Of a DNA stretch of 30,104 bases, positions 15,636 to 22,014 are shown in pieces. A program made the translations under genes and the position numbers. Origin of the DNA: Chloroflexota bacterium (GTDB lineage: Bacteria > Chloroflexota > Anaerolineae > Anaerolineales > UBA4823). The notes under the pieces were generated by a model. It was not told the DNA's origin and made no database searches. It worked only from the letters and a program-made list of their open reading frames with translations. Every line of letters starts with the position of its first letter. Position 1 is the first letter of the stretch. The stretch is from NCBI GenBank assembly GCA_012798185.1, contig JAAZNS010000044.1:1-30104 (forward strand), given 5' to 3'.

Positions 15636-17438
15636 TTACATTACACTTTTATTAGCGTTATCAGGTTCAGGAGGAAGGTCTAATTTTATATGAAGTTCTT
15701 TTAATTGCTCTTCATCTACAGGAGATGGAGCATCACCCATCACATCTCGAGCTGATTGATTTTTTGGGAATGCAATCACTTCGCGAATATTAGGTTCGTC
15801 GGCTAAAATCATGCAAATACGGTCGATTCCCGGTGCTATACCGCCGTGAGGAGGTGTTCCATATTCAAAAGCTTCAAGCATATGGCCAAAACGCTGCCGC
15901 GCAATTTCTGGATCTAATCCGATTAGCTTGAAAACCTTTTCCTGCAGTTGCCTTTCATGGATACGGATCGACCCCCCGCCAACTTCATAATTATTCAATA
16001 CTAGATCATATTGCTGCCCTCTTGCCTTTCCCGGATCACTATCAAGCAATGGAATATCTTCCCGCATTGGCGAAGTAAACAAATGATGGCTTGGATCCCA
16101 CCGCTTTTCTTCTTCGTTCCAAACCACATACGGAAAATCGATAATCCAGCAAAATGCAAGAATGTTTTTATCAATCAAACCTAATCTTTCGCCTAATAAT
16201 ACACGCATCCGCCCAAGGGTTTCATAAACAATAGCCGGTTTATCTGCAATAAATAATAATAAATCACCTGGCTTTCCTTCCATACGGTCAATGATTTCTT
16301 GGAGAACCTCGGGAGTGGTGTTTTTTGCAAATGTCGAGCGATGGTCTCCTTGCGCTGAAATAGCCAGATAAGCTAACCCTTTAGCGCCGAATTGTTTGGC
16401 ATAATCAGTTAATTCATCGATTTGTTTTCTTGTGTATTCTCCACATCCGATAACATTGATTCCCCGGACATGGCCTCCTTTAGCAACAATATCTTCAAAA
16501 ATCTTAAACCCGCTCTTACCGGCTAAATCGGTAATGTTTTTCAATTCTAAACCGAAACGCAGATCGGGGTTATCCTTGCCAAATCGATCCATTGCATCTT
16601 GATATTTCAGTCTTGGGAAAGGTGATGCAAACAGCTTTTTATGAGGCGTCACTTTGGCTACCATTTTTGTAAACATATCCTCGATTAAATTCATCACATC
16701 TTCCCGCTGAACGAAAGACATCTCCAGGTCTAATTGGGTAAATTCTGGCTGACGGTCACCACGCTGATCCTCATCCCTAAAGCACCGTGCAATCTGAAAA
16801 TAACGCTCAACCCCTGCAACCATTAAAAGTTGTTTTAACTGTTGTGGTGATTGTGGTAACGCATAAAATTCTCCAGGATGAACTCGGGAGGGAACTAAAT
16901 AATCTCTTGCGCCTTCTGGCGTTGTTTTAAACAATATAGGTGTCTCGATTTCCAAAAACCCACGCTCATCTAAATAATCCCGAATAAACTTGACAACTTT
17001 ATGCCTCAATTCTAAATTCCGCCGCATATGTTCTCTGCGTAAATCGAGATAGCGATATTTCAATCGCGTATTCTCATCAGCTTCTTCATCTTTACTGATA
17101 ATGAATGGCGGTGTTTTTGCTGGATTTAAAATATTTAATTTCTGGACTTCAACCTCGATATCTCCAGTAGCGATATTCGGATTTTCAGATCCGGCAGGCC
17201 GCTTGCGCACAATTCCTTCAACTTGAATGACCCATTCCATTCGCACCGCTTCCATTGCCTGATGCGCATTAGGATTGATTTCGGGGTTTGCGACCACTTG
17301 TACTATCCCAAACCGATCGCGGAGATCAATAAATGTTACACCCCCATGATCACGCCGCCGGTGAACCCATCCTGCCAGGGTAACAGTTTTATCTATGTCT
17401 CTTATGCGCAATTCTCCGCATGTATGTGTCTTGAACAT
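15636..17438 (-). CDS. aspS: Aspartyl-tRNA synthetase, probably non-discriminating
   Basis: A 600-residue class II synthetase of the bacterial type, charging tRNA-Asp with aspartate. It has an OB-fold anticodon-binding domain (about 1-110), the class II core with motif 2 (ARCFRDEDQRGDRQPEFTQLD), the bacterial GAD insertion (about 290-420), and motif 3 (GIAPGIDRICMIL). The anticodon domain reads RRRDHGG with His31 and carries the RPAGSENPN loop. In studied enzymes this His/Gly type aminoacylates both tRNA-Asp and tRNA-Asn, whereas discriminating enzymes have Leu. ATG 17438 is preferred over ATG 17444 because GGGAG is then 7 bases upstream. Transcription appears to start from an extended -10 promoter near 17534-17542. 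The candidate 6S RNA follows 59 bases downstream. Confidence 0.95.
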   Translation of the reverse strand: MFKTHTCGELRIRDIDKTVTLAGWVHRRRDHGGVTFIDLRDRFGIVQVVANPEINPNAHQAMEAVRMEWVIQVEGIVRKRPAGSENPNIATGDIEVEVQKLNILNPAKTPPFIISKDEEADENTRLKYRYLDLRREHMRRNLELRHKVVKFIRDYLDERGFLEIETPILFKTTPEGARDYLVPSRVHPGEFYALPQSPQQLKQLLMVAGVERYFQIARCFRDEDQRGDRQPEFTQLDLEMSFVQREDVMNLIEDMFTKMVAKVTPHKKLFASPFPRLKYQDAMDRFGKDNPDLRFGLELKNITDLAGKSGFKIFEDIVAKGGHVRGINVIGCGEYTRKQIDELTDYAKQFGAKGLAYLAISAQGDHRSTFAKNTTPEVLQEIIDRMEGKPGDLLLFIADKPAIVYETLGRMRVLLGERLGLIDKNILAFCWIIDFPYVVWNEEEKRWDPSHHLFTSPMREDIPLLDSDPGKARGQQYDLVLNNYEVGGGSIRIHERQLQEKVFKLIGLDPEIARQRFGHMLEAFEYGTPPHGGIAPGIDRICMILADEPNIREVIAFPKNQSARDVMGDAPSPVDEEQLKELHIKLDLPPEPDNANKSVM

Positions 17439-17533
17439 AACCATACTCCCATACTGAAAAATAAATCGCCCTGCTTTCTTTGCTATGGACGATTATCACC
17501 AGAAAATAATTCCTGAAACCGTGCTAAATCGTG

Positions 17534-17542
17534 ATTATAGCA
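17534..17542 (-). promoter_or_regulatory. Extended -10 promoter of aspS
   Basis: Minus strand reads TGCTATAAT: a TG one base before a perfect TATAAT (17539-17534). No good -35 is seen, which extended -10 promoters tolerate. The leader before ATG 17438 would be about 90 bases. Confidence 0.55.
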
Positions 17543-17586
17543 TGAGTATCGCTAGTTTAATTTACTAACACCTAATTTTTACTAAA

Positions 17587-17621
17587 CAAAAAAGACCCCG
17601 AAGTATTCGATGTCCTTTTTG
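17587..17621. terminator. Bidirectional terminator-like hairpin between divergent genes
   Basis: Arms CAAAAAAGAC and GTCCTTTTTG pair with one mismatch, enclosing a second stem CGAA/TTCG. A T-run follows on both strands. It lies between the aspS promoter and the threonine synthase promoter, where no gene ends. It may insulate the two divergent promoters from antisense transcription. The rest of the 358-base gap between aspS and threonine synthase holds only the promoters and the ATGTCA repeats. Confidence 0.55.
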
Positions 17622-17686
17622 TTCTTATTAAACTAATTACTAGCTTTAGTCATGTCTGATGTCATGAGATGTTCAATAAAGTGGTT

Positions 17687-17737
17687 TATGTCATATAACA
17701 TCCCGTGACATATATCATCTAATAATTTGAGTATAAT
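17687..17737 (+). promoter_or_regulatory. Threonine synthase promoter region with TATGTCA inverted repeat
   Basis: TATGTCA (17687-17693), 12-base spacer, TGACATA (17706-17712) is a perfect 7-bp inverted repeat; related ATGTCA-like copies lie at about 17650-17665. A perfect TATAAT follows at 17732-17737 without a clear -35. The repeat sits where an activator or repressor could act. The leader before ATG 17797 is about 50 bases. The regulator is unknown. Confidence 0.45.
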
Positions 17738-17796
17738 GGCATAACCCTTTTTGGAATATTGACTAAATATTAAAAGATTTAAATGGAATTTTCATC

Positions 17797-18873
17797 ATGA
17801 TAAATCAACAAACGGAACAAAATTACCAGGGGATTCTTAATCGATATGGGCAGCTGCTACAACTTCCTGCCCATTCACAACGCGTTACCTTATTGGAGGG
17901 CAACACGCCTCTAATTCCTTTACCCCGTTTTGTGGATGAGCTGGGTGGAGGTTTTGAATTTTTAATAAAATATGAAGGGTTAAATCCAACAGGTTCATTC
18001 AAAGATCGAGGTATGACTGCAGCTATCAGCGAGACACTTGGAGCGGGCTCCAAAGCAGTAATTTGTGCTTCGACAGGCAACACTGCGGCATCAGCTGCAG
18101 CTTACGCAGCAAGAGCCGGCTTGAAAGCGTATGTATTAATTCCCCAAGGAAAAGTGGCTACAGGCAAGTTGGCTGGCGCCGTTGCATACGGAGCACGTGT
18201 GATCCAAATCGAAGGCTCCTTTGATGACGCCCTAACTTTGGTTGTTCGCCTTTCCCAAAATCACCCAATCGCTTTGGTGAATTCTATCAATCCATATCGT
18301 CTGGAAGGGCAAAAAACCGCTGCCTTTGAAATTTGTGATGCACTGAAAAAAGCCCCCGATTGGTTATGTCTTCCTGTAGGGAACGCTGGTAATATTACTT
18401 CCTATTGGATGGGCTTTAAGCAATATAACGATTTATTTGGATCTGGTTTACCAAAGATCTTGGGCGTTCAAGCCGCGGGAGCTGCCCCCCTTGTAGCAGG
18501 ACATCCTATCGATTTTCCCGAAACGATCGCGACAGCAATCCGCATAGGAAAACCAGCCAGGGGTGAACAGGCATTGCAAGCCGCTGAAGAATCACATGGC
18601 AAAATTATTGCAGTCAGCGACCAAGAAATTCTCTCCGCCCAAAAACGACTAGCTCAGGAAGGCATTTGGGTAGAACCAGCCTCCGCAGCAGGTCTAGCAG
18701 GTTTTATTCGCCAGGTAAACGCTGGACATATTGACCCAAAAGGAAAGCGAATTGTAACCATTTGTACCGGTCATGGTCTTAAGGACCCCGATACTATATC
18801 AAAAAACATGCCGCAACCCGATTTAATTCCATCCGATTTACACATACTCGAAAAAACTATTCTGGGTGAATAA
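17797..18873 (+). CDS. thrC: Threonine synthase
   Basis: A 358-residue PLP enzyme converting O-phosphohomoserine to threonine. The PLP lysine is K69 in NPTGSFKDRGM. The cofactor-binding loops are STGNTAASAAAYAARAG (91-107) and PVGNAGN. Residues near the C-terminus (EPASAAGLAGF) are typical of the short bacterial form; the N-terminal regulatory extension of plant-type enzymes is absent. It stands alone on the plus strand, ending 10 bases from the convergent HAD-like gene, with aspartokinase beyond. The neighbourhood therefore contains the first and last steps of threonine synthesis. Only a weak GGA precedes ATG 17797, which is nevertheless the obvious start. Related threonine dehydratases differ in the SFKxR context. 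Confidence 0.92.
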   Translation: MINQQTEQNYQGILNRYGQLLQLPAHSQRVTLLEGNTPLIPLPRFVDELGGGFEFLIKYEGLNPTGSFKDRGMTAAISETLGAGSKAVICASTGNTAASAAAYAARAGLKAYVLIPQGKVATGKLAGAVAYGARVIQIEGSFDDALTLVVRLSQNHPIALVNSINPYRLEGQKTAAFEICDALKKAPDWLCLPVGNAGNITSYWMGFKQYNDLFGSGLPKILGVQAAGAAPLVAGHPIDFPETIATAIRIGKPARGEQALQAAEESHGKIIAVSDQEILSAQKRLAQEGIWVEPASAAGLAGFIRQVNAGHIDPKGKRIVTICTGHGLKDPDTISKNMPQPDLIPSDLHILEKTILGE

Positions 18874-18894
18874 CATATTGTCTTACTCACCCAG
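18862..18894. terminator. Inverted repeat spanning the stop codons of two convergent genes
   Basis: CTGGGTGA (18862-18869) and TCACCCAG (18887-18894) form a perfect 8-bp stem, with TAA/TTA pairing further inside. It covers the last codons of threonine synthase and of the opposite HAD-like gene; both proteins end in ILGE. No T-run follows in either direction, so a hairpin that protects or weakly terminates both mRNAs is more likely than a strong terminator. Confidence 0.4.
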
Positions 18895-20046
18895 GATATG
18901 AGTCTTTGTTCGATGGAGTGGTTGATAACCCTGTGAAGCCATGTCTGCCGGTGGGAAAGTCGCTTCATCGGGTTTGTCGGATAAACCAAAAACCAGCACG
19001 CCTTTTTGTCTGCAGATTAAAGCCAAATCACGCACTTCTTTGGTGATCATAATTTCTTCATTGACCATTTTTTCAATGGGTAGAATATCCTTAATACATC
19101 CCATTCTCCCGATGGTCGTTTTATATTCGTTATATCGAAAAGCTTTGAACGGTGTGGGATCCCCGGCAAGGTTTAAACGGTATACATCCTCATGGACAGT
19201 AATCAATCCCGCGGGAAGATTATGTTTTTCTTGTTCGACATGAGCAATAAATTCATTGAATGTAGATACTTTACCACTTTCGATATCTTTTATCAGATTT
19301 TCGAAAGAATAAAATCCGCTCTGAATAATTAAACAAATGTAACAAAGGTAATCTTGATTATCAGCTGTGAATTTGTGATACTCGGGTTGATTGAGAATAT
19401 CATAAACTTGAAGAAATGTTGGCAAATTAAAATTTTCGCCTAATAAATTAGCTATCGTATTTTGAACTGCTTGAACACGCGCCCGATCTATCACTTGACC
19501 ATTTCGCCCGCGTGCCCCTAAGGCTGTTTTATCCAGATCGATTACCAGAGCAGTTTCATCCCCCAAATTAATATTTTTAGCCTGGCAATACTTTAAGAAT
19601 GATACATCGAATATTCCTTGGCATTTTTCGTCATCCAATGCAATCCACCGATTTGAAAACAACACATTTTGGCGGTCAGTTATGGATTTTATTTCTATAT
19701 AAGGAGGTTTTTGATTCTCCGAGCCAATAAAAGCGACACCATCCCAATTACCTTCCCGGCATATATTTGTAAATGCCGTAACATCCAATAATTGTGTATC
19801 ACCCAAGAAAATCAATTGTTTTATTTTTTTATTAGGGGAATGGATAGTATGGGCATGTTTAAGCAGGGAAACAATTACCTTGGCATAATTTGCTTCGCTT
19901 TTCCGGGGAATAGCCTTTTGGGATAAATTAATTTCTGCAGATACTATTTCGAATGACGGCAATCGTGAGTCTGCCGGATTCAAATTTCGATAAACAATAT
20001 TATCAGCTATAAAATCACTAACAGACCCCAATCCATAAATCTTCAT
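18883..20046 (-). CDS. HAD-like protein of unknown function, coupled to aspartokinase
   Basis: A 387-residue cytosolic protein. The clearest motif is VIDLDKTALG (168-177), matching HAD motif I (DxDxT) with D170 and D172. The segment VLVFGLSDKPDEATFP (350-365) could supply the motif II Ser and a Lys. A clear motif IV acidic pair is not evident, so phosphatase activity is uncertain. Residues 75-110 (IKQLIFLGDTQLLD, GVAFIG) suggest an additional Rossmann-like strand. It starts inside the aspartokinase stop (ATGA, 20043-20046) with AGGAG 7 bases upstream, so the two are translationally coupled. The context suggests a role in the aspartate/threonine pathway, for example a phosphatase of a phosphorylated intermediate, but this is only inference from position. 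Confidence 0.6.
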   Translation of the reverse strand: MKIYGLGSVSDFIADNIVYRNLNPADSRLPSFEIVSAEINLSQKAIPRKSEANYAKVIVSLLKHAHTIHSPNKKIKQLIFLGDTQLLDVTAFTNICREGNWDGVAFIGSENQKPPYIEIKSITDRQNVLFSNRWIALDDEKCQGIFDVSFLKYCQAKNINLGDETALVIDLDKTALGARGRNGQVIDRARVQAVQNTIANLLGENFNLPTFLQVYDILNQPEYHKFTADNQDYLCYICLIIQSGFYSFENLIKDIESGKVSTFNEFIAHVEQEKHNLPAGLITVHEDVYRLNLAGDPTPFKAFRYNEYKTTIGRMGCIKDILPIEKMVNEEIMITKEVRDLALICRQKGVLVFGLSDKPDEATFPPADMASQGYQPLHRTKTHILGE

Positions 20047-21485
20047 TGATGTTCTCCTAAGATAAGTTCATGTAAAGCCATAAGACCTTCATTTGCATCT
20101 GCCTGACTGACTACCATGCTGATAGACACTTCAGATGACCCTTGTGCTATGGCAATTACATTGACTTTTTTATTGCCCAATGCACTAAAAATCCTCCCGG
20201 CAATACCAGGAGTTCGAATCATCCCTGCCCCAACCATAGTAATGATCACCACTTCGTCTGTCGCCCAAATGCGATCAATATCTCTTTTAATAATTTCATT
20301 TTCAAACGTATCTTCAAGAGCAGAAATAACCCCATCCGCAGCTTCCATAGGTACTGCAAAACAGATCGATTGCTCAGATGAAGCCTGGGTGATTAGGGGT
20401 ACGCTTGTCCCCGTCGAAGCCACTGCAGCAAAAGCCCGCGCTGCGACACCCGGCACTCCCAGCATACCTCTTCCTTCCACTGTAATCAACTTTTGTCCTT
20501 CGATCGTAGTTACAGCTTTAATCGCCCCTTTACTATTGTTATGATTATCGGGGATTAAACGAGTACCTGGATGATCAGGATTAAAGGTATTGCATATCCG
20601 TAAATTTATCCCCGCCTCCACAATTGGACGAATTGTTTTGGGGTGAAGGACTTTTGCCCCAAAGTATGCCAATTCAGCCACTTCTTTATAGGTTAACTCG
20701 GGAATTGTTTGTGCGTGCGGCACGCGTCGCGGATCAGCGCTCATGACTCCATCAACATCCGTCCATATCCATACTTCATCGGCTTGTAATGCAGCTGCGA
20801 TAATCCCTGCAGAATAATCGCTTCCGCCTCTGCCCAGAGTTGTAACAATCCCATCCGGAGTCGATCCGATAAAACCGGTAATTATAGGGATTTTCCCACT
20901 GTTGAAAACAGGTTGTAAAACTTGTTTCGTGATTTTTCCAGTTGCTTTGAAGTCGGGGTGAGCGTTTTGAAAACAATTATCGGTAACAATTAATTGCGTC
21001 GATTCCACCACTTGAGCTGCAACTCCTTTATCTTCGAGCGCAGCTGCCAATAACCGAACACTCATTCTTTCGCCTAACGAAGAGACAGCATCAATCGCTC
21101 GTGGGGTTGCTTCACCTAAAACTGCTATCGCTTGACAGAGGTTGATAAAATCAGAAATTAGGTGCGAAATTTCCTGTTTTACCTGCTTTCTTCTTATTTG
21201 GTCACAAATCAATTTATCTGCAATCTTTTCGTGTGCCTGACGGATTTCTGAATCTGCCTGATAAATCGATTGCATTTCTCCCTGAGAAGATTTTGCCGCG
21301 CCTTTCAACAACCAATTGGTAACACCGGAGAGCGCAGAAGTGACCACTACAACATTCTTCCACTCGTTTTTTGCTGAATCGATTATCTTCAGCGTTTTTT
21401 CCATCGCTTCCGAAGTACCAACAGAAGTTCCACCAAATTTCATAACAAGCGTATTTTTAGGATCGTTATTCTGTGTCTTGGTCAT
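20043..21485 (-). CDS. lysC: Aspartate kinase (ThrA/LysC-type, monofunctional)
   Basis: A 480-residue enzyme phosphorylating aspartate, the committed step toward Thr, Met, Ile and Lys. The kinase domain starts with VMKFGGTSVG (14-23) and contains GFIGSTPDG, TTLGRGGSDYSA and WTDVDGVMSADPR. Two ACT-type regulatory segments follow (about 330-400: GRGMLGVPGVAARAF; 410-475: GAGMIRTPGIAGRIF, then QGSSEVSIS). These resemble the aspartokinase half of ThrA, which is threonine-sensitive, but no homoserine dehydrogenase domain is fused. ATG 21485 is chosen because GGAGG lies 8 bases upstream; an ATG at 21518 would lie inside the terminator hairpin. The gene is preceded by a complete Thr/Ile attenuator. 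Confidence 0.93.
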   Translation of the reverse strand: MTKTQNNDPKNTLVMKFGGTSVGTSEAMEKTLKIIDSAKNEWKNVVVVTSALSGVTNWLLKGAAKSSQGEMQSIYQADSEIRQAHEKIADKLICDQIRRKQVKQEISHLISDFINLCQAIAVLGEATPRAIDAVSSLGERMSVRLLAAALEDKGVAAQVVESTQLIVTDNCFQNAHPDFKATGKITKQVLQPVFNSGKIPIITGFIGSTPDGIVTTLGRGGSDYSAGIIAAALQADEVWIWTDVDGVMSADPRRVPHAQTIPELTYKEVAELAYFGAKVLHPKTIRPIVEAGINLRICNTFNPDHPGTRLIPDNHNNSKGAIKAVTTIEGQKLITVEGRGMLGVPGVAARAFAAVASTGTSVPLITQASSEQSICFAVPMEAADGVISALEDTFENEIIKRDIDRIWATDEVVIITMVGAGMIRTPGIAGRIFSALGNKKVNVIAIAQGSSEVSISMVVSQADANEGLMALHELILGEHQ

Positions 21486-21502
21486 AATGTATGCCTCCGG
21501 TA

Positions 21503-21531
21503 ACAAAACACCCCACATAAGATGGGGTGTT
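21503..21531 (-). terminator. Attenuator terminator upstream of aspartokinase
   Basis: On the minus strand, AACACCCCA (21531-21523), loop of 7, TGGGGTGTT (21515-21507), then TT-G-TT (stem end plus tail reads TTTTGTT). It lies just before the lysC Shine-Dalgarno (21498-21494). Its 5' arm is also the 3' arm of the antiterminator. Confidence 0.8.
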
Positions 21532-21604
21532 GTTATTTAGAAATTGCATCAAATCCGAGTCAATACTTCAATAACTCTAGCCCCAACCGTTTATCACGGT
21601 ATGG
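21503..21604 (-). promoter_or_regulatory. Threonine/isoleucine transcription attenuator of lysC
   Basis: Three mutually exclusive structures can be drawn on the minus strand. (1) Pause hairpin: CCATACCGT with ACGGTTGG (21604-21596 with 21590-21583, one bulged T), the leader stop codon in or at its loop. (2) Antiterminator: TGGGG and GTTATT (21585-21581, 21575-21570) pair with AATAAC and CCCCA (21537-21532, 21527-21523). (3) Terminator 21531-21507. Region 2 is shared by 1 and 2, and region 3 by 2 and 3. A ribosome stalled at Thr codons would cover the first arm, free region 2, and allow read-through into lysC. Confidence 0.82.
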
Positions 21605-21665
21605 TAGTTATAGTAGAAGAAGTAGTAGTCAGACTCGTGAATGTTGCTAATTCAGCTGGTATCAT
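21594..21665 (-). CDS. Thr/Ile-rich leader peptide (ThrL-like)
   Basis: A 23-codon ORF: MIPAELATFTSLTTTSSTIT then TIP and TGA. Eight of 23 residues are Thr and three are Ile; seven of its last eleven residues are Thr or Ile. This is the composition of enterobacterial ThrL, whose translation senses charged tRNA-Thr and tRNA-Ile. The promoter -10 box ends at 21676, so transcription should start at about 21669-21668, only 3 or 4 bases before this ATG. That explains the lack of a Shine-Dalgarno: the leader would be translated from a (near-)leaderless message. The last codons form the 5' arm of the pause hairpin. Too short for normal gene finders. Confidence 0.8.
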   Translation of the reverse strand: MIPAELATFTSLTTTSSTITTIP

Positions 21666-21675
21666 ATTGGGCGCA

Positions 21676-21704
21676 ACTATATCATTCCCTGAGATGTTCG
21701 TCAA
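21676..21704 (-). promoter_or_regulatory. Strong sigma-70 promoter of the lysC attenuator unit
   Basis: Minus strand TTGACG (21704-21699), exactly 17 bases, TATAGT (21681-21676): 5 of 6 matches in each box. Predicted start about 21669-21668. Confidence 0.8.
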
Positions 21705-21813
21705 GGAAAAATTCACACAATTGTAATTATTTTGCTAAGAATTTTTTTTTAAGATTATCAAATGTGTTTAGATTATTCAATACAGGCAAAGATGATAATC
21801 AAATATATAAATT

Positions 21814-21822
21814 TGTTATAAT
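21814..21822 (+). promoter_or_regulatory. Extended -10 promoter, probably of the acyl-CoA synthetase gene
   Basis: TGTTATAAT: TG one base before a perfect TATAAT (21817-21822), with no good -35. It would give a leader of about 185 bases before ATG 22015. That leader is AT-rich and I see no riboswitch or hairpin in it. The 349-base gap between the lysC leader peptide and this gene otherwise holds only the lysC promoter. Confidence 0.45.
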
Positions 21823-22014
21823 CAATAAATGGGAATTTATTCAACTTAATCCGTTTTTCGTTACATCTTTCCTGACAAAAATGTATATATCTACTCCTGA
21901 CTAACTGAAAAAAGAGGTTATACTTTCCAAGGTTTGTGAAAATCGCCACTTAGTTACACAAAACAATGAAATTATTAAAAAATAAATTCAAAAAATAATT
22001 CAATGGGAGTGTCA

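Noticed and set aside
20116..20544. 142-codon plus-strand frame opposite aspartokinase
   Set aside because: It overlaps the conserved ACT domains on the other strand and has no ribosome-binding site.
21544..21726. 60-codon plus-strand frame across the lysC leader
   Set aside because: It is the antisense of the Thr/Ile leader peptide; the promoter, peptide and hairpins all read on the minus strand.
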